From Longimicrobiales bacterium (GTDB taxonomy: Bacteria; Gemmatimonadota; Gemmatimonadetes; Longimicrobiales; Gaopeijiaceae): DNA of 64,000 bases. The stretch is taken from positions 47,651-111,650 of the forward strand of contig JANQDZ010000095.1 of the NCBI GenBank assembly GCA_028278645.1. Reading direction: 5' to 3'. Position 1 is the first letter of the stretch. Every line of letters begins with the position of its first letter. Positions 54,204-63,838 of the stretch are shown one piece after another. Below the pieces are notes generated by a model that saw only the letters and a program-made list of their open reading frames with translations, did no database searches and was not told the origin of the DNA. A program made the position numbers and the translations under genes.

Positions 54204-54776
54204 TCAGGCCTTCTCGTCCTCAGCCTCTGACGCCTCGTCCTCCTCAGGATCAGGCGTCTCTTCGCTCTCGGTTACCTCTGCCGCAGCCTCAGCTGTGTCC
54301 TCGGCGCTTGCAGCCACTCCTTCCGCCACAGATGCTCCGAGGACCGTCACCGAGCCTCCTGCCCCCTCGATCTTGGTCCGGGCCGTTGCACTGAAGGCAT
54401 GGGCCGAGATCTCATAGGCAGCCTCGACCTCACCCGATCCGAGAACCTTCACGGGCTTCTTCAGGGACCTGATCAAACCATGGTCCTTGAGGACCTCCGG
54501 CGTCACAACACCAGGCTCGATCCGGTCCAGGTCACGGACGTTCACCGGCTGGTACTCGACCCGGTTGAAGTTCTTGAACCCCCGCTTCGGAATCCGACGC
54601 TGGAGGGGCATTTGACCACCCTCGAACCACGCAGGGACTCCACCACCGGACCGGGATCCCTGGCCGTCTTGACCGCGACCGGCCCTCTTCCCTTTTCCAG
54701 ACCCTCGGCCACGGCCAACCCTCTTTTTCTTTCGGTTGGACCCCAGAGAAGGGCTCAAATCATGCAGCTCGGGCAT
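54204..54776 (-). CDS. rplO: Ribosomal protein L15 with a 44-residue acidic C-terminal extension
   Basis: 190 residues (normal about 145). The core is intact: HDLSPSLGSNRKKKRVGRG, GRGQDGQGSRSGGG, PKRGFKNF, and a conserved beta-alpha C-terminal part to VTVL (146). From 147 to 190 the sequence is acidic and alanine-rich, with 17 Asp/Glu and one lysine. The frame is unbroken and ends just before secY, so this is not a sequencing run-through of a stop inside the core. Confidence 0.96.
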   Translation of the reverse strand: MPELHDLSPSLGSNRKKKRVGRGRGSGKGKRAGRGQDGQGSRSGGGVPAWFEGGQMPLQRRIPKRGFKNFNRVEYQPVNVRDLDRIEPGVVTPEVLKDHGLIRSLKKPVKVLGSGEVEAAYEISAHAFSATARTKIEGAGGSVTVLGASVAEGVAASAEDTAEAAAEVTESEETPDPEEDEASEAEDEKA

Positions 54777-54788
54777 GCGATCGTATCC

Positions 54789-54998
54789 TTATTCTTCGAC
54801 TTCCGAGACCTCCACCAGGTGGGAGATCTTGTTGATCATCCCCCGGATGGCGGGCGTGTCGTTGTGAACCACCGTTTGCTGATGCCGCTTGATCCCAAGG
54901 GCTTCCAAGGTCCTGCGGTGTTTGGTCGGCCGACCGATTCCGCTTCGAACCTGTTTGATGGCGATCTTCTGCACCTCAGGCGCTTTCTTCTTAGCCAC
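54789..54998 (-). CDS. rpmD: Ribosomal protein L30
   Basis: 69 residues. Typical bacterial L30 ([22 protein letters not shown]). It overlaps the rpsE stop region by 8 bases and lies 12 bases before rplO. Confidence 0.97.
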   Translation of the reverse strand: MAKKKAPEVQKIAIKQVRSGIGRPTKHRRTLEALGIKRHQQTVVHNDTPAIRGMINKISHLVEVSEVEE

Positions 54999-55521
54999 GG
55001 TACACCCCTCCCAGCGATTCCACCGTAACCCCCCGCTCCCGGGCCACCTGTTCCGCAGTGACCATGCGTTCCAGTCCGTCCACCGTGGCCCGGACCACGT
55101 TGATGGGGTTGTTGGTGCCCAAGCTCTTCGTCAACACGTCACGAACGCCTGCAGCCTCGAGAACCGCACGAACGGGTCCGCCGGCGATAACCCCGGTACC
55201 GGGCGACGCCGGACGCAAAACGACCCGGCCAGCGCCCCATCGCCCCACGATGTCGTGAGGAAGGGTTCCATTCACGATGGGGACCTTGAAGGTCTCCTTT
55301 TTTGCCCGCTCGAAGGCCTTCCTGATGGCCTCGGCAACCTCATTGGCTTTCGCGAGGCCGATTCCGACCGTGCCGGCCTGATCCCCCACAGCTACCAGGG
55401 CCGTGAAGGAGAACCGCCGCCCACCTTTGACCACTTTCGCGACTCGGTTGATATGGATGACGTTTTCCACCATATCGCTCTCGCGAGAGCGGGCCTGCTT
55501 CTTGTCTCGATCCCTGGCCAT
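54991..55521 (-). CDS. rpsE: Ribosomal protein S5
   Basis: 176 residues. Fidelity protein near the mRNA entry. Seen: [20 protein letters not shown] and [21 protein letters not shown]. The ATG shares one base with the rplR stop, and the 3' end overlaps rpmD by 8 bases. Confidence 0.98.
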   Translation of the reverse strand: MARDRDKKQARSRESDMVENVIHINRVAKVVKGGRRFSFTALVAVGDQAGTVGIGLAKANEVAEAIRKAFERAKKETFKVPIVNGTLPHDIVGRWGAGRVVLRPASPGTGVIAGGPVRAVLEAAGVRDVLTKSLGTNNPINVVRATVDGLERMVTAEQVARERGVTVESLGGVYRG

Positions 55522-55907
55522 CAGAACTCCAATCCGCCCTTGCGGGCGCCCTCTGCGAAGGCCTTCACTCGGCCGTGGTACTTGTAACCAGCCCGGTCGA
55601 AAACAACCGTCTCGACACCGGCAGCCTTGGCTTTATCCGCCAGGAGTTTTCCGGCCTCGAACGCGATCTCGACCCTCGGCATCCGGGACTCGCCTTTGAA
55701 CCCTCGCAGCTCCTCGGCAAGGGTGCTAACCCCTACCAAAGTCCTGGAAGAATCGTCGTCGACCAATTGGCCTTCGATGTTCTTGAGGGACCTGAAGACG
55801 ACCAGCCGTGGACGCTCCGCCGTACCTTGGATCTTCTTGCGGATCCTGCGGTGCCGCCTGGCCCGCTGGACTCGCCGACTCTTCTTGGTGTTGCCCATCT
55901 TTGCCAT
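55521..55907 (-). CDS. rplR: Ribosomal protein L18
   Basis: 128 residues. 5S rRNA-binding protein. Seen: [38 protein letters not shown] and the C-terminal [19 protein letters not shown]. The stop overlaps the rpsE start by one base. Confidence 0.97.
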   Translation of the reverse strand: MAKMGNTKKSRRVQRARRHRRIRKKIQGTAERPRLVVFRSLKNIEGQLVDDDSSRTLVGVSTLAEELRGFKGESRMPRVEIAFEAGKLLADKAKAAGVETVVFDRAGYKYHGRVKAFAEGARKGGLEF

Positions 55908-55910
55908 GGT

Positions 55911-56456
55911 TTATGCCCCTGCCGCAGCCGTCTTCCCGGCCTTCCGCCGGACGTGCTCACCCTGGTAGCGGATCCCCTTGCCCTTGTAGGGCTCAGGGGG
56001 GCGGAATGCCCGGATCTCCGCCGCCGCTTGCCCGACTTTTTGTTTGTCCGCACCGGAGACCACGATGGTGGTTTGATTGGGGCACTCGAGGGTGACCCCA
56101 TCCGGAGCTGGATAGTTGATGGGATGGGAATGACCCACCTGAAGCTTGATCCCCTTCCCCTGTGGGTCCGCCCGGTACCCGACCCCGTGGATCTCCAAAG
56201 TTTTGGAGAAACCCTCGTGGACCCCGGTGACCACATTGGCCACGAGAGTCCTGACGAGGCCGTGAAGGGCCCTATGTCGAGGCTGATCCGTGGGGCGCGT
56301 GACGTTCACGGTGTCCCCGTCGACCTTCACCTCGATTTCCGGGTGTATTTCCAAGGTCAGGTTCCCCTTGGCTCCTTTTGCAGAGAAGGTCCGACCCTTG
56401 AGGGTGACATCCACCCCTTTGGGGACCTCTACCGGCATTTTTCCAATCCGCGACAT
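55911..56456 (-). CDS. rplF: Ribosomal protein L6
   Basis: 181 residues. Base of the L7/L12 stalk. MSRIGKMPVEVPKGVDVTLKG, the duplicated domain, and the terminal PPEPYKGKGIRYQGEHVRRKAGK are all as in the family. Confidence 0.98.
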   Translation of the reverse strand: MSRIGKMPVEVPKGVDVTLKGRTFSAKGAKGNLTLEIHPEIEVKVDGDTVNVTRPTDQPRHRALHGLVRTLVANVVTGVHEGFSKTLEIHGVGYRADPQGKGIKLQVGHSHPINYPAPDGVTLECPNQTTIVVSGADKQKVGQAAAEIRAFRPPEPYKGKGIRYQGEHVRRKAGKTAAAGA

Positions 56457-56475
56457 GGCCTTGCTTGCTCGTTGG

Positions 56476-56868
56476 TTACCAGACCAAAGCCATCAACTCC
56501 CCGCCCACGCCTTGCTCCCGAGCAACCTTGTCGGACACAACGCCGTTGGAGGTGGAGAGAATGGCCATCCCCAGACCGTTTCGGACCCGGGGAATCTCGT
56601 TTACGCCCACGTAATGCCGCCGGCCGGGAGTGGACACCCTTTCCAGGTGCCTGATCACCGGAGTTCCTTCGGCGTACTTCAAATAGATTCGAAGTAACCC
56701 GTGGGCACCGTCGTCCAGGACCTTGAAGTCGAAGACGAAGGCGTTCTCCTTCAGGAGGCGGGCGATCTCGATCTTCAGTTTCGAGACCGGCATGTCCACC
56801 CAGCGATGGCCGGCTGTTCCGCCGTTCCGTAGGCGGGTGAGCATGTCCGCGATGGGATCCGTCATCAT
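56476..56868 (-). CDS. rpsH: Ribosomal protein S8
   Basis: 130 residues. Central-domain 16S rRNA-binding protein and known translational repressor of the spc operon in E. coli; autoregulation here is not shown. Seen: TDPIADMLTRLRNG, and STSNGVVSDKVAREQGVGGELMALVW. The first or second Met could start it. Confidence 0.97.
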   Translation of the reverse strand: MMTDPIADMLTRLRNGGTAGHRWVDMPVSKLKIEIARLLKENAFVFDFKVLDDGAHGLLRIYLKYAEGTPVIRHLERVSTPGRRHYVGVNEIPRVRNGLGMAILSTSNGVVSDKVAREQGVGGELMALVW

Positions 56869-56884
56869 TTCCGTATCGATCCTT

Positions 56885-57070
56885 TTACCAGCTGGACTTC
56901 CGCACGCCGGGAATCTCCCCGCGGAGAGACATTTCCCGGAAGCAAATCCTGCAGATTCCGAACTTTCTCAGGAACCCGCGTGGCCTGCCGCACCGGGAGC
57001 ATCGGTTCCGAACCCGGACACCGAACTTCGGCTTGCGCTTGCTTTTCTCGATGAGGGCTTTCCTCGCCAT
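56885..57070 (-). CDS. rpsN: Ribosomal protein S14, zinc type (S14Z)
   Basis: 61 residues, the short zinc form. Cys24, Cys27, Cys40 and Cys43 bind zinc; [17 protein letters not shown] and [19 protein letters not shown] are diagnostic. Between rplE and rpsH. Confidence 0.98.
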   Translation of the reverse strand: MARKALIEKSKRKPKFGVRVRNRCSRCGRPRGFLRKFGICRICFREMSLRGEIPGVRKSSW

Positions 57071-57093
57071 CTATTCCTCGACTCTTGTTGGGC

Positions 57094-57741
57094 CTAGGCC
57101 ACCGGCATTCCGATTTGCACGGGCTTCTCTTCCCCACGGAAGGGGAAGCCCATTTCCCGCAGGAGAGCGAAGGCTTCGTCATCTTTGTTTGTGGAGGTCA
57201 CCACGGTGATGTCCATCCCGTGGACCTTCTGAACCCGGTCGTAGTTGATCTCCGGGAAGATGATCTGCTCCTTCACCCCCATGGTGTAGTTCCCGCGACC
57301 GTCGAACGACCTGGTGGGGAGTCCTCTGAAGTCCCTCACACGGGGAATAGCCGCAGTCACGAGCCGGTCCAGGAAGTCGTACATCCGCTGCTTCCGGAGG
57401 GTGACGCTCACCCCCACCGGCATCCCTTCTCTCAGCGAGAAGTTGGAGATGGACTTTCTTGCGCGGTTCACCACCGGGCGCTGGCCGGTGATAATCGTCA
57501 ACTCGTCCAGCACGCTGTCCAGGAGCTTTTGGTCCTTGGGTGCCTCACCAACACCGACGTTCACCACGACCTTTTCGATCTTGGGAACCTGGTGCGGGTT
57601 CTCGAAGCCGAATTGCTCCTTCAACGCACCCTGGACATGGTCTCGGTAGTGCCGCAGAAGCCTCGGTTCTCTCATTTCCGCCATAGGCTTCGGCTGGTCG
57701 TTCGGCTTTTCTGCCGCCTTGTTTTCCTTCTTCTTTGCCAT
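57094..57741 (-). CDS. rplE: Ribosomal protein L5
   Basis: 215 residues from ATG 57741. The open frame extends into rplX, but the start at 57741 follows the rplX stop by 16 bases. A lysine-rich extension of about 20 residues (KKKENKAAEKPNDQ) precedes the family core (EPRLLRHYRDHVQGALKEQFG). 5S rRNA binding. Later motifs include GQRPVVNRARKSISNF and GVKEQIIFPEINYDRV. Confidence 0.97.
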   Translation of the reverse strand: MAKKKENKAAEKPNDQPKPMAEMREPRLLRHYRDHVQGALKEQFGFENPHQVPKIEKVVVNVGVGEAPKDQKLLDSVLDELTIITGQRPVVNRARKSISNFSLREGMPVGVSVTLRKQRMYDFLDRLVTAAIPRVRDFRGLPTRSFDGRGNYTMGVKEQIIFPEINYDRVQKVHGMDITVVTSTNKDDEAFALLREMGFPFRGEEKPVQIGMPVA

Positions 57742-57757
57742 CGTAGGGCCGTTCCTG

Positions 57758-58117
57758 TTACGGCTTCGGAATCGGGTTTCCACTCTTGGTGGAAATCCGT
57801 TCCTTGGTTCCATCTGCCTCCACCCTCAACCGGGTACGGCTTGCCTCGCCGCCGGCGGGATCCACCAACATCACGTTGGAGATGTGGATGGGGGCCTCGA
57901 ACGTAATGATTCCGCCTTCAGGGTTGTCCTGGGTCGGGCGCTCATGCCGCTTCCGCATGTTCACACCCTCCACCACCACCCGATCGGCTCCCGGAAGGAC
58001 CCTGAGGACCGTGCCCTCGGCATCCCGGAAGTTTCCACGGATGACCTTCACCCGATCACCCTTCATGACCCTGTGCTTAGCGGAGCGAGACCCGGAAGCG
58101 TTCTTTTTCTTCAACAT
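57758..58117 (-). CDS. rplX: Ribosomal protein L24
   Basis: 119 residues. Assembly initiator near the exit tunnel. KOW motif GDRVKVIRGNFRDAEGTVLRV, then VEGVNMRKRHERPTQDNPEGG. The start overlaps the rplN stop by one base. Confidence 0.97.
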   Translation of the reverse strand: MLKKKNASGSRSAKHRVMKGDRVKVIRGNFRDAEGTVLRVLPGADRVVVEGVNMRKRHERPTQDNPEGGIITFEAPIHISNVMLVDPAGGEASRTRLRVEADGTKERISTKSGNPIPKP

Positions 58118-58485
58118 CAGAGCACCTCCGGGGCCAACGAAACGATCCTCATATATCTCTTCTCCCGAAGCTCACGACCCACGGGGCCGAAGATACGGGT
58201 CCCCCGGGGTTCGCCCTGGGGGTTGATGAGGACTGCGGCGTTGTCTTCGAACCGGATGTACGTCCCGTCTTTCCGACGCATCTCCTTGCTGGTTCGTACC
58301 ACAACAGCCTGCACGACCTCACCCTTCTTCACAGGGGCGTTGGGAATGGCATCCTTCACCGTGGCCACCACCACATCCCCCACCCGGGCATACCGCCGGC
58401 GGGATCCACCCAGGACCCGAATGACCAGGGCCTTCTTGGCACCCGTATTGTCGGCAATCCTGAGGACTGACTCCTGCTGAATCAT
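58117..58485 (-). CDS. rplN: Ribosomal protein L14
   Basis: 122 residues. Interface protein. [20 protein letters not shown] and the terminal [18 protein letters not shown] are diagnostic. Confidence 0.98.
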   Translation of the reverse strand: MIQQESVLRIADNTGAKKALVIRVLGGSRRRYARVGDVVVATVKDAIPNAPVKKGEVVQAVVVRTSKEMRRKDGTYIRFEDNAAVLINPQGEPRGTRIFGPVGRELREKRYMRIVSLAPEVL

Positions 58486-58515
58486 CGCTCTGAGCTCCGA
58501 TGGTTCGGTCCGGCG

Positions 58516-58806
58516 CTACTCGGGCCGCTCGATCAACTCGGCGACTCGCCACCTCTTCATCTTGGAGAGGGGGCGGGTCTCAACCATTCGTACCGTGTCA
58601 CCCACTCTGAACTCGTTGTGCTCGTCGTGGGCTTGGTACTTCTTCGTCTTAGCTACCTGTTTCCCGTACAGGGGATGGGCGAAGCGCCTTTCCACCTGGA
58701 CCGTCACCGTCTTGTCGGCCTTATCGCTGACAACGACGCCGATCCGGGTCTTCCGGCGGTTCCGCTCCGTCCGCTCCTGCGGGATCTCATTCTGGGTCTC
58801 AGCCAT
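58516..58806 (-). CDS. rpsQ: Ribosomal protein S17
   Basis: 96 residues. An OB-fold 16S rRNA-binding protein. [20 protein letters not shown] and YKKT-type basic stretch [12 protein letters not shown] are present. The first 15 residues are extra relative to short S17 forms. Confidence 0.97.
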   Translation of the reverse strand: MAETQNEIPQERTERNRRKTRIGVVVSDKADKTVTVQVERRFAHPLYGKQVAKTKKYQAHDEHNEFRVGDTVRMVETRPLSKMKRWRVAELIERPE

Positions 58807-58814
58807 ATCCCCAA

Positions 58815-59015
58815 CTAACTCTGCTGGGCGAGCTCGCGCTCGCGAAGAACCGTCTTCATCCGGGCGATATCCCGGCGGATTTCCGTAAGAACCTTCGGGT
58901 TTTCCAGTTCCATGGTGGCGCTCCGGAACCGAAGGCGGAAACGTTCCTCCCTCAGCTCCTGGATCCGCTCCTGGATCTCCTCGTCCGTCAGCTCTCGAAT
59001 GTCCTGAGGCTTCAT
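58815..59015 (-). CDS. rpmC: Ribosomal protein L29
   Basis: 66 residues, two helices. [34 protein letters not shown] and [15 protein letters not shown] are typical. 13 bases after rplP. Confidence 0.96.
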   Translation of the reverse strand: MKPQDIRELTDEEIQERIQELREERFRLRFRSATMELENPKVLTEIRRDIARMKTVLRERELAQQS

Positions 59016-59028
59016 CGATCTCTCTTCC

Positions 59029-59448
59029 TTAGCCCAACTGGCGCTCGCGCACCACGAAGCGGGTCTTGATGGGCAGCTTCGCGGCGGCCAGGTCCATGGC
59101 CCTCTGGGCCGTCTCTTCAGGGACGCCCTCGAGCTCGAACATGATCCGGCCCGGCTTCACGACAGCGACCCAACCCTCAGGGTTACCCTTCCCCTTGCCC
59201 ATCCGAGTCTCGGCCGGCTTCTGGGTGATGGGTTTGTCGGGGAAGATGCGAATCCAGACCTTCCCACCCCTCTTGATGTGCCGGGTCATGGCGACACGAG
59301 CCGCCTCGATCTGGCGGTTCGTGATCCAAGACGCTTCCTGGGCTTGGAGGCCGTATTCGCCGAAGGACACTCTGTTACCACGGGTGGCCTTGCCCCGCAT
59401 CTTGCCCTTATGCGTCTTCCGGTGTTTTACCCTTTTGGGCGCTAGCAT
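59029..59448 (-). CDS. rplP: Ribosomal protein L16
   Basis: 139 residues. Central protuberance and tRNA contact. Seen: [19 protein letters not shown], and [19 protein letters not shown], the loop whose arginine is hydroxylated in E. coli. Confidence 0.98.
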   Translation of the reverse strand: MLAPKRVKHRKTHKGKMRGKATRGNRVSFGEYGLQAQEASWITNRQIEAARVAMTRHIKRGGKVWIRIFPDKPITQKPAETRMGKGKGNPEGWVAVVKPGRIMFELEGVPEETAQRAMDLAAAKLPIKTRFVVRERQLG

Positions 59449-59480
59449 CGTCTATCGGTCCCCGCTAAATGTCTCTCGAG

Positions 59481-60146
59481 TTACTTGGCCCCGCCTGCCG
59501 AATAGGTTCGGCCGGATCGGTCCTCCACCACTTCGCCTTTGAAGATCCAACACTTCACACCCACGGTTCCGTAGGTCGTGATGGCAGGGAGGGAGGCAAA
59601 GTCGATGTCGGCCCGGAGGGTGTGAAGAGGCACGCGGCCCTCGTTGTAACCCTCGGTCCTGGCGATCTCCGCCCCACCCAGGCGCCCAGCGCACTGGATC
59701 TTGATTCCCTCGGCCCCCGTACGAATGGCCGATTGCACGGCCCTCTTCATGGCTCGCCGGAAGGAGATTCTCTGGCGGATCTGATGAGCCACGTTCTCTG
59801 CTACGAGTCGGGCGTCGATCTCCGGCCGCTTGATCTCTTCCACGTTCACGCTGACCTCGGCCTTCGTGAGGACCGCAAGCTCGTCCCGGAGCTTGTCCAC
59901 CTCGGCCCCGCGCTTCCCGATGACAACACCGGGCCGGGCCGTGTGGAGGGTCACCACGATCTTCGAGGGCTTCCGCTCGATCTCCACTTTGGAAAGCGCC
60001 GCGTGGTTCAGCCTGCGATGCAGGTACTTCCGAATCGTCTCGTCCTCTTTCAGGAGGCGGGGGAAATCACGCTCTGCATACCAGCGGGACTTCCAGTCCT
60101 TGACGATTCCCAAGCGGAATCCGTGGGGGTGCGTCTTCTGTCCCAT
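59481..60146 (-). CDS. rpsC: Ribosomal protein S3
   Basis: 221 residues. mRNA entry-tunnel protein with a KH domain ([20 protein letters not shown]) and [36 protein letters not shown] at the start is typical. 7 bases after rplV. Confidence 0.98.
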   Translation of the reverse strand: MGQKTHPHGFRLGIVKDWKSRWYAERDFPRLLKEDETIRKYLHRRLNHAALSKVEIERKPSKIVVTLHTARPGVVIGKRGAEVDKLRDELAVLTKAEVSVNVEEIKRPEIDARLVAENVAHQIRQRISFRRAMKRAVQSAIRTGAEGIKIQCAGRLGGAEIARTEGYNEGRVPLHTLRADIDFASLPAITTYGTVGVKCWIFKGEVVEDRSGRTYSAGGAK

Positions 60147-60152
60147 CCAGGG

Positions 60153-60506
60153 TTACTCCTTGGTATCCACGATCACGGTGATGTGGCTGGTTCGCTTGCG
60201 AATCGGCGATGCCCTGCCCATAGCCCTCGCCCGCCAGCGGCGGAGCGTGGGACCTTCATCAACGAAGGCTTCCCTCACCAGGAGGGTATCGACATCCAGG
60301 ACATCTCCGTCTTCCTGGGCTTTGTACTGGGCATTCGCCACTGCTGAGCGAAGGGTTTTCGACACCGGCTCGGCCGCTGCCTTCTTCGAGAACTGAAGAA
60401 TGGCGTAGGCCTCGTTCACTGAGCGCCCCCGGATCTGGTCCACGACAAGGCGGACCTTCCTCGGGCTCATGCTGATGTCCTTCGCAATCGACTTGGCTTC
60501 CATCAT
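60153..60506 (-). CDS. rplV: Ribosomal protein L22
   Basis: 117 residues. Tunnel protein with a long beta hairpin (GPTLRRWRARAMGRASPIRK). AKDISMSPRKVRLVVDQIRG is family-typical. Confidence 0.97.
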   Translation of the reverse strand: MMEAKSIAKDISMSPRKVRLVVDQIRGRSVNEAYAILQFSKKAAAEPVSKTLRSAVANAQYKAQEDGDVLDVDTLLVREAFVDEGPTLRRWRARAMGRASPIRKRTSHITVIVDTKE

Positions 60507-60524
60507 CGACTCTCCGAGCCCCGT

Positions 60525-60812
60525 TTACCTGGCGCTGGACCGCTTGTCGGCCAGTTTGCCCCCGTGACCCCTGAAGAGTCTCGTGGGAGCGAACTCACCC
60601 AGCTTGTGGCCCACCATGTTCTCCGTGATGTAAACGGGGATGAACTTGTTTCCGTTGTGGACGGCTACTGTGTGCCCGACAAAATCCGGGGAGATGGTGG
60701 ACCGGCGAGACCAGGTCTTGATGACCTTCTTCTCGTTCCGGGCATTCATCTCCTCAATTCGGCTCATGAGCCTCTGCTCGATGAAGGGCCCCTTCTTTAC
60801 GCTACGCGGCAT
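60525..60812 (-). CDS. rpsS: Ribosomal protein S19
   Basis: 95 residues. Head protein. [20 protein letters not shown] and [20 protein letters not shown] are diagnostic. 18 bases after the rplV start is the upstream neighbour boundary. Confidence 0.97.
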   Translation of the reverse strand: MPRSVKKGPFIEQRLMSRIEEMNARNEKKVIKTWSRRSTISPDFVGHTVAVHNGNKFIPVYITENMVGHKLGEFAPTRLFRGHGGKLADKRSSAR

Positions 60813-60854
60813 TTCTTCTGACCTCTCTGCACAGTCGGGTGGTGTTCCCGGTCA

Positions 60855-61697
60855 TCAGGACCGGGTAGCCTTGCCCCGTTTCCGCCCACGGACGATGTAC
60901 TTGCTGGATTCCTTCTTCTTGTTCCGGGTCTTCTTCCCTTCCCGCTTGCCCCAGGGGGATACCGGGGGACGACCACCCGAAGCGCGCCCTTCACCACCAC
61001 CCAGGGGGTGGTCCACCGGGTTCATGGCAACGCCACGAACCTTGGGGCGCTTTCCTCTCCAACGGTTGGCTCCAGCCTTCCCGATGGTTTGGAGGTTGTG
61101 GTCGATGTTCCCGACCTGACCGATGGTGGCCACACACTCCTTCCGGACTCTCCGGACCTCCGTGGACGGAAGCCTGAGAGTCACGAACTCACCTTCCTTC
61201 GCCACCAGCTGGACGCCCGCCCCGGCCGACCGAGCCATCTGCCCGCCCTTACCGGGCTTCAGCTCGACGTTGTGGATGACCGTTCCCAGAGGGATCCGCT
61301 CCATGGGCATGCAGTTCCCCAGCCGGATGTCCGCCTTGGGGCCTGACTGAACGGTGTCGCCCACCTGCAGTCCGCGGGGGTGGAGGATATACCTCTTCTC
61401 CCCGTCCTCGTAGAAGATCAGGGCAATGTTGGCGGAGCGATTGGGATCGTATTCGATCTCGGCCACCCTGCCGTTCACTCCCACCTTGTCCCGCTTGAAG
61501 TCGATCAGGCGGTACCGGCGCTTATGGCCCCCACCCCGTCGCCGGGTGGTGATCCGTCCGTGGTGATTCCGGCCACCACTCCCGGAAAGGGACTCCGTCA
61601 GAGACTTCTCCGGGCCCTTCCGGGTGATCTCCTCGCCGGAGGTCACGGACCGGAAGCGGGATCCGGGGGTCACGGGCTTGAATTTCTTCAAAGGCAT
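60855..61697 (-). CDS. rplB: Ribosomal protein L2
   Basis: 280 residues from ATG 61697; 48 further upstream residues in frame are not homologous. Largest primary rRNA-binding protein of the 50S, near the peptidyl-transferase centre. Seen: [15 protein letters not shown], the central [20 protein letters not shown] and [17 protein letters not shown]. Confidence 0.98.
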   Translation of the reverse strand: MPLKKFKPVTPGSRFRSVTSGEEITRKGPEKSLTESLSGSGGRNHHGRITTRRRGGGHKRRYRLIDFKRDKVGVNGRVAEIEYDPNRSANIALIFYEDGEKRYILHPRGLQVGDTVQSGPKADIRLGNCMPMERIPLGTVIHNVELKPGKGGQMARSAGAGVQLVAKEGEFVTLRLPSTEVRRVRKECVATIGQVGNIDHNLQTIGKAGANRWRGKRPKVRGVAMNPVDHPLGGGEGRASGGRPPVSPWGKREGKKTRNKKKESSKYIVRGRKRGKATRS

Positions 61698-61707
61698 TGC
61701 GCTGTCC

Positions 61708-62019
61708 TCACCCGATCTCGTAGAGCTCGATGTGATCGCCCTCGGCCAGCTGGACCACCGCCTTTTTGAACGATGGCCTGCGACCCAGGGCCCAATTCTT
61801 ATGGATCCGCCCGAGAATCGACCTCTTGGCCTTCCCGGCATACCGCATGGTCCTCACGTCCAGCACCGTCACCTCCCAAGCCTTTTCAACGGCCCGGGCG
61901 ATCTCGTGCTTGTTCGCGTCCTTGTTCACGATGAACGTGTAGACGTTGTTGTTTTCGATCTGCTCCGTGGTTTTTTCCGTGACCACGGGCCGTACGAGGA
62001 CGTCAACTCCGTCACGCAT
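61708..62019 (-). CDS. rplW: Ribosomal protein L23
   Basis: 103 residues. Tunnel-exit docking site for trigger factor and [22 protein letters not shown] and [19 protein letters not shown] are typical. Overlaps the rplD stop by 8 bases. Confidence 0.97.
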   Translation of the reverse strand: MRDGVDVLVRPVVTEKTTEQIENNNVYTFIVNKDANKHEIARAVEKAWEVTVLDVRTMRYAGKAKRSILGRIHKNWALGRRPSFKKAVVQLAEGDHIELYEIG

Positions 62020-62644
62020 CGGAGGCCTCCTTCACTTCGGCGTTCTCCAGCGCACCCCGCTCGATGATGACGGTGGTGGCCCAGAGGACGTCGTACGCGG
62101 ATTCCTCACCGAAGGGCCGGACCTCCACATTCTGAAGGTTCCGGGCGGACAGGTAGACGTTCTCTTTCTGTCCCTCGGTCAAGATCAGGACCTTCCCGGG
62201 GGCTTCTATCGATCCCAGGTAGTCCCTCAGCTGGGCGGTCTTCGGAGCGTCGAAGCTCAGGGCATCCACCAGTACCACCCGGTCTTCCTCAGCCCTGGCG
62301 TTGAAGGCCGAGCGTCGGGCGAGGCCCTTTACCTTCCTCGGCACTTTCTGATTCCAACTGTGAGGAATGGGAGGGAATGCCACGCCGCCACCCTCGAACT
62401 GGGGTGCCCGGATCGTGCCTTGTCGAGCCCGTCCCGTGCCCTTCTGCCGATAGGGCTTCCGGCCACCGCCTCGGACCGCGGAGCGGTTCTTTGCCGCCGC
62501 CGTCCCTTGGCGTTGGTTGGCCAGATAGGCCTTCACGACCTGGTGAAGGGCCCCTTCATTCACGACGCCGTCGAAGAGCCAGTCCGGGAGAGCCCGGGCC
62601 CTGCCCTTTTTGCCGTCAGCTTTGAAATAGGTCGCCTTGTACAT
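62012..62644 (-). CDS. rplD: Ribosomal protein L4
   Basis: 210 residues. Tunnel protein and, in E. coli, repressor of its own S10 operon. RGGGRKPYRQKGTGRARQG and the hairpin region are intact. 3 bases after rplC. Confidence 0.97.
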   Translation of the reverse strand: MYKATYFKADGKKGRARALPDWLFDGVVNEGALHQVVKAYLANQRQGTAAAKNRSAVRGGGRKPYRQKGTGRARQGTIRAPQFEGGGVAFPPIPHSWNQKVPRKVKGLARRSAFNARAEEDRVVLVDALSFDAPKTAQLRDYLGSIEAPGKVLILTEGQKENVYLSARNLQNVEVRPFGEESAYDVLWATTVIIERGALENAEVKEASDA

Positions 62645-62647
62645 ACG

Positions 62648-63265
62648 TCACTTCGTGATCAGAACGTAGCTGTTGCGAGACCCGGGAACGCCGCCCTTCA
62701 GGAAAAGCAGGTTCCTTTCCGGATCCACTTTGACCACCTGGACATTCCGGATGGTCTTTCGGGTGTTCCCCATCTGACCGGGGAGCTTTTTGCCCTTGAT
62801 GACCCTGGAGGGGTCCGTACCCGGACCCATGGAGCCACCGGTCCGGGACATGGGGTGCCCGTGAGTGGCCGGCCGTCCACCAAAGCCGTGCCTCTTCACG
62901 CCACCCTGGAAGCCCCGGCCTTTGGTCGTCCCGGTGACCTTCACTGAGTCACCCGTCTCGAACAGGTCCACCGTGAGCTCCTGGCCCAGCTCGTACTCCT
63001 GCCCCTCACCAGAGGGGAACTCCCTGAGAATCGCAGGGGCGATCTCCAGGCCGGCCTTGGCTACGTGACCGAGACGGGCTTTTTTCGCCCTCTTCGGCTT
63101 CCTAGCGCCAAACCCCAGCTGGATCGCATCGTACCCATCGGTCTCTGGAGTTTTTACTTGCACCACGGGACACGGTCCGGCTTCCACCACCGTGACGGGA
63201 ATTGCGTTCCCCTCCTCGGTGAAGACCCGGGTCATCCCGATCTTTTTTCCAATCAACCCGGCCAT
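62648..63265 (-). CDS. rplC: Ribosomal protein L3
   Basis: 205 residues. Initiates 50S assembly. [38 protein letters not shown] and [19 protein letters not shown] are diagnostic. 3 bases after rpsJ. Confidence 0.98.
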   Translation of the reverse strand: MAGLIGKKIGMTRVFTEEGNAIPVTVVEAGPCPVVQVKTPETDGYDAIQLGFGARKPKRAKKARLGHVAKAGLEIAPAILREFPSGEGQEYELGQELTVDLFETGDSVKVTGTTKGRGFQGGVKRHGFGGRPATHGHPMSRTGGSMGPGTDPSRVIKGKKLPGQMGNTRKTIRNVQVVKVDPERNLLFLKGGVPGSRNSYVLITK

Positions 63266-63268
63266 GGC

Positions 63269-63577
63269 TCAGTCCACCTTAATCTCGACATCCACGCCTG
63301 CCGGCAGATCCAGCTTTGTCAGCGCGTCGATGGTTTGGGGGCGACTGTCCAGAATGTCGATAAGCCGCTTGTGTGTCCGAAGCTCGAACTGCTCCCGACT
63401 CTTCTTGTCGATGTGCGGGGACCGCAGCACGGTCCATCGCTGACGACGCGTAGGAAGCGGGATGGGCCCACGTACGGAGGCGCCCGTCTTTTGCGCCGTC
63501 CGGACGATGTCCGCTGCCGTCTGATCCACTACCCAGTGGTCAAACGCCTTGAGTCGAATTCGAATCCTGCCAGCCAT
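63269..63577 (-). CDS. rpsJ: Ribosomal protein S10
   Basis: 102 residues from ATG 63577; 41 unrelated residues upstream in frame are excluded. NusE/S10 also acts in antitermination with Nus[41 protein letters not shown] and [12 protein letters not shown] are diagnostic. First gene of the S10 operon, after a 261-base structured leader. Confidence 0.98.
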   Translation of the reverse strand: MAGRIRIRLKAFDHWVVDQTAADIVRTAQKTGASVRGPIPLPTRRQRWTVLRSPHIDKKSREQFELRTHKRLIDILDSRPQTIDALTKLDLPAGVDVEIKVD

Positions 63578-63838
63578 TCGGTTTCCTCGTCTGTGGGAGC
63601 CCCTTGGGCCCCTATCTCGGGACCGCGCTACGCTCGAAAGACGTGTCAGTTCTGCCCCGTCGTCCGACGGTCCCTCCTCAGGGACCCAAGCGCGCTCCAC
63701 TAACTCCTTCGTTCCCTATAACCCAACCTCGGACTACTTTCGGATCGAGTCGGGGTCCGCCTCAGCGGATCGTCGCATCCAAGCGTGCGCAAGCGAAGCG
63801 GGATCCGTGGGGGCGACGCCGGTTCGATCCCCTCCCAC
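63578..63838. other. tuf-rpsJ intergenic region with several hairpins
   Basis: 261 bases. Minus-strand stems include GGTCCCT/AGGGACC (63669..63686) and CCGTC/GACGG just downstream, and a GGGGCCC/GGGGCTCCC region near 63600. None has a T tract. A TTATAG box lies near 63720 without a matching -35. Plus-strand TTCGATC at the 3' end is not a tRNA. The hairpins may form an S10-type regulatory leader, or simply be GC structure. Confidence 0.45.

Noticed and set aside
63757..63837. tRNA-like 3' part on the plus strand (GGTTCGATCCC near the tuf stop)
   Set aside because: The seven bases TTCGATC look like a T loop, but the flanking bases do not form a T stem, and there is no acceptor, D or anticodon arm upstream. 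It is most likely coincidence.
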